From Mesostigma viride (Eukaryota; Streptophyta; Mesostigmatophyceae; Mesostigmatales; Mesostigmataceae), in assembly GCA_009746045.1 (NCBI GenBank), contig RPFO01000132.1, positions 1,010,590 to 1,074,589 of the forward strand: a stretch of 64,000 nucleotides of DNA, in the 5' to 3' direction. The number at the start of each line of letters is the position of its first letter. The first letter of the stretch is position 1. Position numbers and translations under genes: made by a program. Shown here in pieces: positions 1-10,900 of the stretch. Under the pieces are notes generated by a model. It was not told where the DNA came from, ran no database searches, and was given only the letters and a program-made list of their open reading frames with translations.

Positions 1-205
1 CTTCTAGTAATATTCGTAATGGGAGCTGTCACCGTGGGTACCCTCCATCAGGGGTACTCTCACGCCGGGTACTAATCTTCTAGTAATATTCGTAATGGGA
101 GCTGTCACCGTGGGTACCCTCCATCAGGGGTACTCTCACGCCGGGTACTAATCTTCTAGTAATATTCGTAATGGGAGCTGTCACTTTGGGTACCCTCATA
201 CCGGT
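1..205. repeat. 76-bp tandem repeat, about 2.7 copies
   Basis: The unit starting CTTCTAGTAATATTCGTAAT recurs at 1, 77 and 153. The first two copies are identical by eye and the third diverges after about 45 bp. The array is cut by the window edge, so its true copy number is unknown. No coding content was recognised. Confidence 0.95.
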
Positions 206-838
206 ACTTCCATCATGCCGTCGGCCGTATGGGGGTTCTTCTTTACTGTGGCTGCATGGTGCCCTTCATGCGCGCATTCGTGGGGGGTAGTGCGAGAAGA
301 TCATCCTTCATCCGAGGGCGGTGGGCGGTGGTGCCGGATAGGTGCCTGTGCATGTTCTCAGCACACGCCTTGGTCCAGGTCGGTTGCGGGACCTTGTGCG
401 GGGGACCGGATCAATACCTGGTTCAGTGGGAGAAGGGAGTATGGCAGCCCGGTGACAGCGCGTGCCGGTTTCTGGCAGGAGGTGCCTTCTTATGGTGGTG
501 GCTTACCCACACTGCGGGATCAGACGAGTGAGGCCATGGTGCAGTGGTGAGATTCAGGAAGCTGCTGAAGCAAGGGAGCTGCTCGGTCAGCCTCGGTGGC
601 ACACCACGCATTACGATTATCTGTGCTGGCACGTAGGCACCGCTGTGGTCTGGCTGCATGCGTCCTTGCTCACAGACTGCTCTGTTGTAAGTTGCACGCA
701 TCCCTAGTCCATGTCACAGTGCATGAGGTGCCGCAACGGCTGTATGACAAATGGTGGCACATCAGGGGATCATGGGTTGCTTGTCCTCTGCTCTGTTGAC
801 TCAGCTCCCTATAGCCCCTGTTTCCCCGTTTTATTCAG

Positions 839-1100
839 GCCATGGCATGCGGACCACATAGAGGTGGTGGCGACCTACGTGGATGAAGACGGTGGCGCTG
901 CGGACGCTAGCAGCAACCAGGCAGTTTCCACCCCTGGCCAGGTCAACGGGGCCTCGGGTGGCACATCTGGCCAGAGAGAGAATGACAGCTCACCTTCACG
1001 AGTGGCGGCTGCCAGCCATGGGGGCCATGCGGCGGCGGTCCGTTGTGCCGTTGGGCGCGGCGTCGCGCTGCTGATGGGCATCCACCCCGAGATGAGCATC
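839..1100 (+). CDS. Orphan exon resembling the BPL_N domain of biotin-protein ligase (partial gene)
   Basis: A single internal exon is inferred. A pyrimidine-rich tract ends in the acceptor TTTTATTCAG (838), and the open frame (phase 2 in, phase 0 out) ends at an ATC|GTGAGT donor. The encoded segment starts PWHADHIEVVATYVDEDGG, passes through a Gly/Ser-rich insert, and ends AAAVRCAVGRGVALLMGIHPE. The pattern 'V.A.Y.DE.G ... AAVV.C.VG.G.A.L.G.HPE' is what I recognise from the glutamine-amidotransferase-like N-terminal domain of fungal-type biotin-protein ligases (BPL_N). The same HPE ending could belong to another class-I amidotransferase-like protein. I could not find the preceding exons in 1-838 or a biotin-ligase catalytic domain downstream, so this is either part of a gene extending outside the window, a gene with very short exons, or a relic. 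Confidence 0.45.
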
Positions 1101-2462
1101 GTGAGTGTGGACTAGAGGCTGGAGATTGAGTTGCAAGCATTGGGTATGAACAGTTGGATGGATGCGTGGATAGATGGATGGGTGGGCGGATGGGTGAATG
1201 GATGGGTGAATGGATGGGTGAATGGATGGGTGGACATTGGATTGGTGGGTCATTGGCTGGCTGGGCTTGCTGCATCACAGGAGCGGGGTTGGATGCATGA
1301 AGGGAAGAGATGCGGGTATGTGAGTGTGGGTGCCAGCTCTTGCCGGCGGCCCTGTTGAGTGCTTTATTGGCGGCCAGCACACCCTGAATTGGCAGCCAGC
1401 ACACACTCATATTGGGAGTCATCCTTTCCATTTACTTGCTTGTGGTAGTCAATTCTCTAGACCGATCGAAACCTTTCTGTTTTCCAGTAAACCCAAGCCA
1501 AGTCCGTTACGTTTCTTACCGTTTGACTTGGAGCAGGCCGCTTGAGGATATGTATGCTCTGCCGCCTTCTAACGTGCTGGCTCTCATGTTGTGACGGTGG
1601 GAAGAACTAGGTAGAAGCCCAGCATTCCTATCTACTCCCTCATACAACCCAACAGGCTCGGCTATTTTGTCTGAACTCAGTTGCCTGTTGTCGCAGTGTC
1701 TGGGGATTAGGCGGCAGCTAGCTCATGTGCCTATGGGAGGACGCATGACCGCAAACACTGTTGGCAGTAGTGTTGTTTTGCACATTGGTGCGCATTAGCA
1801 ACGACAGGCACAAATCGGCCTGGAAGGAGAGCAAACGCCATGACTGCTGCCCAGGTCGGTCCCTGTGTGTTCAATGCTTGTATAGGTACTGAAAGGCCAT
1901 CATCACAGATGTCGTTAAAACCTCAATGCACATTTATGTTTCATGAATTGTAGCAGGATAACGTGTGTTTGACATGGCATGCAGGTTTCCCGAACAACAA
2001 TGGCGCGTATATATGTCTCCCTGACCTTCCGTCCAGGCAAGGCTGGTCTCAGAGAATTGCGAGGCACTCGGTGTGGAGGATGTGGCGAGTGCGTGCCGTG
2101 AAGCAGAAGCGAGCCGTCGGCGGGTATTTTGCTCGCTCCTACGCATGGCTGGGATCGCCACGTGCAAGGAGGCAGCACCAGCGCACTGAAGCGTTGAACA
2201 CACCCACCACATGACATCCATGGACAGGCGTATCTGGTACAGGTCATTGTCCCGTTGCATCACGGCCGTCTGGTGCAGATTTGCCAATAGAATAGCCTCA
2301 CCGCAAGGGCTGTATTGTACATAGAATTGGGGCATGCTTCCGGCTTGGACATCGTCTTTGTCACATGCACTAGTGCACCGGACCGTCTCCAACATATTTG
2401 TTATAATTTTATTTGCTTACATCTTGCTAACCAATACAACGTTGTCACAAGCTCACAGGCCT
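1101..2462. other. No gene recognised; GGAT-rich microsatellite at 1154-1235
   Basis: The stretch holds an imperfect 12-bp repeat (GGATGGGTGAAT) at 1154-1235. If the upstream exon is real, this stretch would be its next intron. I saw no conserved protein segment on either strand. The antisense open frames around 1915-2395 have no recognisable domain. Confidence 0.6.
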
Positions 2463-2700
2463 GCAGATATCAGATAAAATATTTAATTAATTAATTAACA
2501 ACTAATCAGATTAATCAATTACGTGCCCCCGTTGGGCCGGGAGTCGCGGAGCACCAGAGTGATTCTAACCTCGATCGGCCTGAGTGTGCAAAGCGGGCAG
2601 GGGGGCAGAGACCTGCCCCCCCCCCCTTTCGATCCTCATGCGATCAGGCGTGCCACAGGGTGCACAATCAGATCGACCCGTCGAAACTACTTAACTGCGC
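2463..2700 (-). mobile_element. 3'-end fragment of TTAA-tailed retroelement (family A)
   Basis: Read on the minus strand, this ends in GGTGCTCCGCGACTCCCGG followed by an AT-rich stretch with TTAATTAATTAA. About 180 bp match the fragment at 26.4-26.6 kb, including CAGCGGGCAGGGGGCAGAGAC-like and GCCACAGGGTGCACAATC segments. The terminal motif is shared with the 3' end of the LINE at 5.7-6.7 kb. Confidence 0.7.
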
Positions 2701-3139
2701 CAGGTCGAGACCGCAATTTTCGGGTCTTGCGGGAGTTAGCACGCCGGAGGCAAGAAGGTGCCTCGCGACTTTCCCGGCCCATGAGAGCTAATGGAATATG
2801 CGAAACACAATATATACAAACTATTCGTGGCGAACCATCACATGATACAACGTCAAAGAACAAGATCTGGCTCCATCATCATTGCCCGGACAAAAAAACG
2901 CGCCCTGCCGCAATGAAATCCAGCCCGAGATAATTGCGCGCCTCATTAGATGTTGCGTGACTGCGGCTATAGCATTTTTAGAACGTATGAATCATGCCCA
3001 CAAAATATGGAACGGATCCATGCATCGATGCTCCTACACCACTCAATCAGTTTTCTGCACCGCCATACCCTCGAATTTGCATGCACGTCAATATTTTACA
3101 TCATGGTTTCGTCCCATTTCGGGTAAGTGGGTATATAAT
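2701..3139. other. No gene recognised
   Basis: Short, mutually overlapping open frames only, with no domain, repeat array or RNA gene that I can support. It probably continues the repeat-derived DNA on either side. Confidence 0.4.
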
Positions 3140-3892
3140 CTCTGCTGCCCATGTGCGGCGTGGGCAACAACAACAACAACAATTCAACAACAACTAATAT
3201 TATATATAACCCTGTCGGACAACCGGCGCCGGCGGCGCGGGATTCGGGAAATGGGAATAATAAACTCATCAGTGAACTAGAACCTGACTCAAGTGATGAA
3301 GCCAAGCCTGCCAAGGCCTTCCACCTGCGGACCTGCCTTCACCGGCGGTTTTGAAGGCTCAAGGCATGATTAAATTAGTGGAGCAAAAGACTGGCCCTGC
3401 CTGGTGAGTTGTGATTAGGTACAGTCTAGCCTTGTTCAAGTCGTTGTTGCCCACGCCGCACATGGGCGGCGCGGGAATAAACTTTTCGAGGAAGTGGGTA
3501 TATTTTTATTAGCCAATTATGGACCAAAGAGGTGAGAGGGGAAATGAGTATCAGCGAATCCTAATTGAAGGTGGGCACACACACGTGTGGAGGTGACAGG
3601 TGAAAGGCTAATAGGGCGCGTTATTTGACCAGGGAAGCCAGTGGACCTGACTCCTGAGTCATGTCGCCGTGGGGCATAATGGTGAATACCTGGTTACGGC
3701 CCAGTACTTGTACATAGATCGTGAAAAAGCTGGAGCGGGCTGGGCTTGTCGTTATTGGGCCCTGGGTCCCACACCCTGTGTTGTTCCTGAGCCAACAGCC
3801 AGTGTCGGCGCATAGCCGCATTCCATACTGTACAGTACTGTAAGGCGCGGGAATAAACTCAACTCACCGCACATGGGCAGCAGAGATGTGTG
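3140..3892. repeat. Cluster of hairpin/(AAC)n dispersed repeats (family C)
   Basis: The core GCCCATGTGCGGCGTGGGC can pair GCCCA with TGGGC. It occurs at 3147 followed by (AAC)n, inverted at 3441 preceded by GTTGTT, and in part at 3865. Nearby GGCGCGGGAATAAACT segments recur at about 3233, 3470 and 3845. Other copies lie at 43.5 kb and 63.4-63.8 kb, so this is a dispersed family. Orientation relative to an element boundary is not certain. Confidence 0.75.
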
Positions 3893-3949
3893 GGTGGTTC
3901 CGCTTACAGCACTGTAGATAGCAGCTGATGTGAACAGCAGAGATGTCAT

Positions 3950-4140
3950 TAATTAATTAATTATCAACATCGCTCCGTTGGGAGTCAATGTAGCACATAT
4001 CCCTGAGAAGGGCTGATATGGCTTTTAATACATCCTAGGCTACTTCATGCAAGGGTGGGAATGTAAGCTACCCATGCTCTAGGTGCACCAGGGCACCTGC
4101 ACCCTCATGGTCTATCACGCTATGCCCGGGTAAGGGGGGA
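3950..4140 (-). mobile_element. TTAA-tailed dispersed repeat, family B copy 1
   Basis: AATTAATTAATTA is followed by CTCCGTTGGGAGTC, GTAGCACATATCCCTGAGAAG and CTACTTCATGCAAGGGTGGG. The same order of segments recurs at 5265 and 40080, and the first part at 7030 and 41212. The TTAA tract at one end only, and the varying lengths measured from it, suggest 5'-truncated retroelement copies in minus orientation. No coding content remains. Confidence 0.75.
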
Positions 4141-5264
4141 GCATGCCTGTGAGGGAGGAAGATCATCATGGCTACCACTGGGCCTTGCCTGCGCGGCCGA
4201 GTGTGGATGGCCGTGACGCGCGACTACTGGTCACCGTCACCACCAGTTGTGGCCTCTTGAGTCCACTGGTGGCGTGTCACACACTGTACATATTTTCGGG
4301 GAGAAACCCGCAAAGAAAAACCTTATTTAAACCAGAGCTGTGAAAATGTTTATAGGTGAAGCCGTAATCTGCTGCACGGCACGGTCTAAAGAGTGGCGGT
4401 GTGGGAACGCTGCAAAAAGGGGCAAGTGACCCTCGTCTCGATTTGCTGCCGTGCGCCCGAGGTCCCTGCCATTTTCTTGGCACCACTGAGCCTTGCCTTA
4501 CCTGGGTCTACAGCGATCCTTGGCTTGGCCAGACCAGTCCTACCAGTTGGGAAAAACTTCTTCTACGTCACGCAATGCCAGGGGGCTGCTGGCTTCTTGC
4601 GTGGTGGGGCGGCGTCGCAGCGGTGGGATGTCCACAGTGGCATGTGTCTTATTGATTGTTTTTATTTTCCATGTGCCATAACGGACCAAGGTCGATTGTC
4701 TTATTCAGCAGTTTGTCTGACTGAGGCCAACAGGGCAAGTTACTACACGTGGCCAGCGAACTGACCAACGAATGATAGTGGATCGTTTGGCGCTGCAGCA
4801 AGTAGATTTTGAGCTAGACACGATAGTCCATCTGTGAGCTGGGTGGCTTGGCGCAAAAGATGCACCTTGTGCATCCTCCAGTTTATTTATTTTTTCCCCG
4901 CGAATATGAACCTCCATGACTTGGCAATTGTTTCGATATCAATAGCTATAGTGAGGCAATCAATGGTTGTCCTTGCCTTTATATTGTTCTTGTAGTGTTT
5001 GCTACCGGTGATAACTATCATTGGTCGCTGGCTCCATTTTTTCTTTAATGTAATGCATTATTATCCGACTTTGCTTGCGCATGAAAAAGATAAAAATGAT
5101 CGAGACCACGTCGCTAGCTACCTTATCTCACTGGACTCGTGCGCATGTTTGCGCTCCCGCACGGGGGAGTCCCAGAGCTCAATCATGCACATATACTGCG
5201 CATGCATGCTTTCGATCCCTGCATGTTTGCATGTAATACAACAACATGGGTGGCAGAGACATTA
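4141..5264. other. No gene recognised
   Basis: Several short open frames on both strands, none with a recognisable domain or splice-consistent conserved segment. The sequence is AT-richer near 4900-5100. Confidence 0.45.
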
Positions 5265-5530
5265 ATTAATTATTTAGAACATGTCTCCGTTGGGAGTACA
5301 TGTAGCACATATCCCTGAGAAGCCGGGCATATGGCTTTGAATATATTCTGGGCTACTTCCTGCAAGGGTAGGGTGTAAACTACACCGGCCTGCTCTGGGT
5401 GCACAAGGTACGTGCGCCTGCACCACTGTGTATTCCAGCACCTAAGGCGCGGACAGAGCTAGGTGGAAGATCATCATGGCTAAACAATGGCTAGGGCATG
5501 GCTTCTCAGCAGAGAGTATAACTCCGGGCT
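5265..5530 (-). mobile_element. TTAA-tailed dispersed repeat, family B copy 2
   Basis: ATTAATTAATTAT is followed by CATGTCTCCGTTGGGAGTAC, GTAGCACATATCCCTGAGAAG and CTACTTCCTGCAAGGGTAGG. It is collinear with the copies at 3950 and 40080. The copies differ by point changes and small indels throughout, so this family looks older than the LINE described next. Confidence 0.75.
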
Positions 5531-5716
5531 GCATAGGCAAAGCTTGGCTATAAATTCGATCTTAATGCATCATCCATCTCCAGCAGAGACATGCCTGTAC
5601 CCATATCCTCTATAGCTCTCGATCTCAGATATACTGCCAAGAAAATTAAATTAAATTAAAAATTTTAATTTAATTCTTCAGATATTTAATTTAATTCTTC
5701 AGATATACTGCCAAGA

Positions 5717-6720
5717 CATATATCTGTGGACCATCGCATCTCCCTCGCCTGGCACGCTTTACGCCAGTACCGGGCCCTGTGGCGCAAGCCCCTGGGCAAG
5801 ATCGAGAAACAGGACCTGTTCAAGGTCCTCGTCCTTCCTGTTCTCACGTATGGCGCCGAGACGTGGACCCTCGATCACCGCCGACCTGGCCCGCAAGCTG
5901 GACGGCGCGGTCACCAGCATGCTGCGTTCCATTTTCAGAGTAGGATATGCTGCTCATGTCCGCAATGAGGACCTGTACCAGGGCATGCCATCATATATCA
6001 CCAGCACCATTAAGCAACGCCGCCTGCAGCTAGTAGGGCACCTAGCTTGCACCAACCAGGTAGACACCTCACGTGGCCCCCCCGCAGGACTGCGACCAGC
6101 CCAGCCTGGCCGGCACCTCCTGACGTGGGCTGGGCCCAGTGATGTTAGTTAGACGCCGCAAGGCCCGCACCTTCAAAGAACAGCTAGTAGAGGACATGGG
6201 GGGCCTAGGCCTCTCCGTGATTTGGAAGAAGATGATGGACAAGGCCAAGCGGGCCCAGGTCATAGAGGACAACGAGCCCCCCCCAGTGGTGGGGAAGCGC
6301 CCGCGTGTGCAATCAATCCCGCGGGAGGCACGCCAGATAGCTCCCCCTAGGGCAGCGTGCGGCTGCTTAGATAGATGTTGTAGTTAGAATTAATTAATTA
6401 ATTAATTAGACTCGTGCTCCCGTTGGGGAGTCACGGAGCATTAACCCCGATGGATGGATGTATGGGTGCAAACATTCCTACCGGTCTAATCTATCTACAT
6501 TGGCTACATACTACATCTATCTAACAGCATTCTAACTACAACGTCTATCTAGTAGTTAGAATGCTGTTAGATAGATGTCGTATGTAGCCAATGTAGATAG
6601 ATTAGACCGGTAGGAATGTTTGCACCCATCCATCCATCCATCCATCCATCCATCCATCCATCGGGGTTAATGCTCCGTGACTCCCCAACGGGAGCACGAG
6701 TCTAATTAATTAATTAATTA
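5717..6720 (+). mobile_element. 5'-truncated non-LTR retrotransposon (LINE) with target-site duplications
   Basis: Three overlapping frames carry the C-terminal part of a LINE reverse-transcriptase ORF: LVLPVLTYGAETWTL (5829-5874), then MLRSIFRVGYAA and IKQRRLQLVGHLA after a frameshift near 5870, then FKEQLVEDMGGLGLSVIWKK after a second frameshift near 6140. The 'YGAE-WTL' and 'RRL.-GH-.R' signatures are typical of that region. The copy is flanked by the 12-bp direct repeat ATACTGCCAAGA (5705-5716 and 6721-6732), as expected for target-site duplication. Its 3' end is GGGAGCACGAGTCTAATTAA with a (TTAA)n tail. It is non-functional: no endonuclease, no catalytic RT core, and two frameshifts. A second related copy lies at 49.5-50.1 kb. 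Confidence 0.88.
6391..6552 (-). mobile_element. Nested antisense 3'-UTR copy of the same LINE, forming a large palindrome
   Basis: This 162-bp segment is the reverse complement of the host LINE 3' UTR and tail (6553-6722), differing at very few bases apart from the length of a CATC run. It is bounded by the 10-bp direct repeat TAGTTAGAAT (6381-6390 and 6553-6562), which reads as its own target-site duplication. The result is a hairpin with arms of about 150-170 bp (6389-6538 and 6553-6722) and a 14-nt loop. Confidence 0.85.
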
Positions 6721-7024
6721 ATACTGCCAAGAAGGCAGGCTCATATAATAAACTACTCCGAGGAGATCGAGCGTGCATGCATGTGGTGGGATGCAATAAG
6801 ACCTGCTGAGATCAGCAGATCGACATGTAGCGCCGCTACGATGCTAGTCATGTATGCGCACACCAATTTTATGCCTGCACATATAGGCATGCATGTACGT
6901 GACTGCGTCACGCGGCATGGTACCCAATAATTTAAAGGGACCTTCAACACATATACGCAACAAGTAATTAAGGAGGGAGGGCACGCCCTCAACTGCTGGC
7001 TTGCACTAGCTTCTCTCCCCGCCA

Positions 7025-7110
7025 TTAAAAAAATAAATAAATAAAATTTTATAACATGCCTCCGTTGGGAGATCATGTAGCACATATTCCATGATGGATG
7101 GGTGGGGTGG
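7025..7110 (-). mobile_element. TTAA/ATAA-tailed dispersed repeat, family B short copy
   Basis: AAATAAATAAATAAAA precedes ACATGCCTCCGTTGGGAG and TGTAGCACATATTCC. Only the terminal 45 bp of the family B consensus is present, consistent with strong 5' truncation in minus orientation. Confidence 0.6.
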
Positions 7111-7990
7111 AGGAACTCTCCCCGCCATGGACGTACCCGCGTAATCGCAATTGCTTTGACATGGATCGCCCCTCAGTGAGGATAGCCGGCCGCTACACTA
7201 CCGCCTCGTCTGCTATTACAGTAGACTGTAGAGGACAGCTCAGATGAGGATTATCAAGGAGGCAACCAGCGCATGCCAGAAATAGGGAGAATCCCCCTCT
7301 AGTGACTATATATGGTTGGGGCATGATGCAGACGATATTTGTAACTTTCGTGTAATTAATTTTCCAATGAGATTAGCATAGTTATCCGTGGCATGCCCGT
7401 GCACATGACACGCAAGTATTTACTTACTTTGATGGATGTTTTAAAATGAAAAAAAGCCCGGAAACACCTTACTGAATTTATACAGCGGAACTTTGGTTGC
7501 ATATGGCAGCCAAGTAATCAAATTAAAGTCTTACCCCCACACGGCGGTCTGCACCCAGCCCAAACGGTGCGGCAGTGAACGAGCTACAAGTCACATGCAC
7601 AAGGCAAACACGAAACAGTGGCATAGTAGTTCTAGCCCAGCTCTGGCACGGGTGCTTCCAACCGACGCAAAGGTGCAATATTCAGCCAGCCGATGATTAA
7701 CTAGTAGTAATTAATAAGTTAACAGCATGCGACTGCATCACGTGGGTACCCCTAGATGCACAATGAGGAGTGCGGGCGCCCTAGCTTTTCTCACTGCCTC
7801 AAGTGGGCAGGCCACAGAGGACCCTCTATGCATCACGGTGCAGGCCCAACTGTGTCAGCCGACGATGCATGAGCCTGACTGTCCTGTTCTATAGCCGTAC
7901 GCTAGAGCTGGTGGAGCACCACTCGGCATGGCGATGCGTGTCATGTGCATGTCGACTCCCCTAACCCCCACAGGGCCTGGCTCCCATTGG
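7111..7990. other. 3' flank of the dynamin gene; no gene recognised
   Basis: No coding segment was recognised. A short match to the GAGACAACCAG repeat (AGGCAACCAGCGCATGCCAG) lies at 7259. The dynamin 3' UTR must lie in the upper part of this interval on the minus strand, but I cannot place its end. Confidence 0.5.
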
Positions 7991-10900
7991 CTACAACCCG
8001 GACAGACCCTTCCTCCGTCCCATGACCCGATTGGACACATAATCCGCTGCCGCCACGGCCAGGCCCGTGACGTTGCTCGCCTTGTCTGAGCTCACCGGCA
8101 CCCTCCCCCGGACCAAATTGGTGCGGGTGATCATCGCGCCATCGCCCCCGCCGCCCAGGCGCACCGCACCACTGCTGCCGAACGCGCCGCCATCAAACAG
8201 GTTCTGGCTCAGGTAGGCGCTCGCGGGTGAGGACGCGTGGGCGGAGAGGGACCGGCCGATGCGCACGGCGCCAGAGGGTGACATGGAGAAGGGGATGGGC
8301 ATGGGGGACACCCTGGCAGGGTTTGGGAAGATGGAGGAAGGGGATGTGAGCGCCCCGGCCATGCCCAAGCTGTGGTTGAGCTCCGTGGTCGCCAGGTGGA
8401 AGTCGTTGGTGAGCTCGGCAGGCATCTCGTCCAACGTCTGCGACGCCACGGGTCCAACCAAGCAGGAAACCATATCATGTCACATCCAGCTTGTCAGGCT
8501 AGTTCATGGAAGAAAGCTGTGAAAGGGTTTCTTGTGTGCAGGACACCAGAGGGAAGGCGAGAGTGTTGGCAAACGAAAAGCGAAATGGCCCCGCATACTA
8601 CTTGGTCCGCGCGTTGTGTGTTGTGGATAAACGGGATGGTAGCGACATGACGTGGGTCCTGCGCATCTCACCTGTGTGGCCCGCTCCAGCGCGTCACCAG
8701 CAGGACACATCTCCTTTCTACCCACATCTCCTTTCTGTGACCACAACTCATTTGTGTGACCACATCACCACCCACCTGCGCGGCCCGCTCCAGCGCGTCG
8801 TGCGATGCCTGCAGCTGCTTGCGCTTGGCCTCCACCTCCGCGCGCTCGACCAACAGCTCCGGGAACAGGGGCTCCCTGGGGGCAGCCAGCCAGGGGTGTG
8901 GACAAGTGGGGGAAACAGCCCACACGATGGGAGAGAGGGTGTTTTGCGACAGAGACGGAGGAAGGAGCGATGGGAGAGAGAGGGTGTTTTGCGACAGAGA
9001 CGGGGGAAGGAGCGATGGGAGAGAGGGTGTTTTGCGACAGAGACGGAGGAATGGGCGATGGGAGAGTGGGTGTTTTGCGACAGAGACGAAGGAATGGGCG
9101 ATGGGAGAGAGGGTGTTTTGCGACAGAGACGGAGGAAGGGGCGATGGGAGAGAGGGTGTTTTGCGACAGCAACGGAGGAATGAGCGAAGCTGGGGACGAG
9201 GTGACGGACGCGGGCCCGCACGCGTAATGTGTATGGCTGCGTCGTCAACAGACTTGCACTATCGAGCAAGGGATGTCGATGACAGCAAAAGGGGCACATT
9301 CGCACAATGATGGAGAAAGAAGGCCGCCTGAGCACAGCTGCGGAGGAACCTGGTTGCAAACTGGCCAGGGAAATGGGCATGCCCGCCCAGGCTGGATATC
9401 CGTTTCAGGATCCCCCATCGCTTCCTACTGACCAGACATCGATAGGATTTAGGGACAGAATCTCAACAACCATAGCACAAAGGTGGCCGCTCACTCAAAA
9501 AAGGGCGAATGGACTTCTTGCCAGGATAGCCACTCGAGAAAGGTCTGCAACGGGCGAATCGATGCTCACTCATGAGAACTGCAACCGCTCTCAACCACTC
9601 TCATCACTCACTTGAACAGCACTTCAATGAGCTTGTTCTGCAGCTCGCGCTTGACATGGTTGACCTGGTGTGGCGCACGCCCACGGTGACGAGGGGCCAA
9701 GAGGAGGTCAACCCCCCATGTGTTTAAACGAACAATAAAGAAAACACAAACAAAAGAGAATAAGAACAAAGAGAACACGGAAAAAGGGATAAGAGGGGAT
9801 GGTGAAACAGATGCAAGCCGCCAGCGCGACATGAAGGCAGGGGCAAGGCGTTCCAATGCCAATGACCTCTGACAAGCTTGGTCAGTGCCACCTGACAGCT
9901 TGACGGACATGAACACATATCACAGTAGCATAACAGCCAGGAGAAGATCCGGTTTCCCACATCGAAGTGCCTCCCCCCCTCACACCCCCCCCACTGTCAT
10001 TCCCTCCCTGTCCTTTCAACCCCAAATCGCCTTGATCCCGCCCACACCCTCCGTGGCCACACGCCCGTTTCCCAGATTTTGCCGTATCCCAGAACCATCA
10101 CCCACGGAGCGCTAGAATGTGGCACACATGCCCATGTGCATTGCGGGGGCACATATACCGACTGCTAGAACATACACCCTATAGCTACCCAGGCGTGCGC
10201 CACAGGGGCACTGCCACCCACCAAACGATCACTCCGTGTTACCCACCACTCCAACGATCACTCCAGCGATCGCTTAAGTGTTATTGAGTCACCCACCAGG
10301 AAGCGTACAGTGACCGCGCCAGAATGTGCATCATGGTGCGGAGTATTACCTGCAAGTACTGCATGATAAACAGACGGCGCCTACCAAAAAGTGCATGGTG
10401 GCCTTGGGCACCGCGTCCTGCAGGTTCTTGCGCACAATGTCGTAGTAGGAGCGGACCAGCAGCCGCGTGACGGAGATCTCGACCCGGTCCGCGTCGCCTC
10501 TCGGGTCGCCTGCGCGCAAGTAGGCGGGCGGCTGGCCGAGAGCACACACACGAGCATACGTGCAGGCGCACACACATCGAGAGACAATAATATATTTACA
10601 TATGTAGTACATGCACATACACATGCACGTAAGCATGGTTGCACACACATGCACACACACATGCACGCATGCACATATGCACACACATGCGCACACACAT
10701 GAACACACACAGGCTCACAGACATGCAAACACAGGCGGGCAGCAGATGAGGGGCCAGTACAGTGGCCTCATAAAAGGGCCCCCCCAAAGTGGCCAAGGAC
10801 AAGGGGCCAGCACAAGCGGTGACAAGAATGAGCCTTCCCTTGCATCCATCCACAACCCACCGCGGCAAGCCATGCCGAAGGTTGACAACAGCCAGCCGGC

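Noticed and set aside
10385-10509. GED exon starting at the GCGCGCAG acceptor (10509)
   Set aside because: Its phase does not match the upstream exon. The GGCCAG acceptor at 10531 restores phase 0 and adds PPAYLRA, which fits the family pattern.
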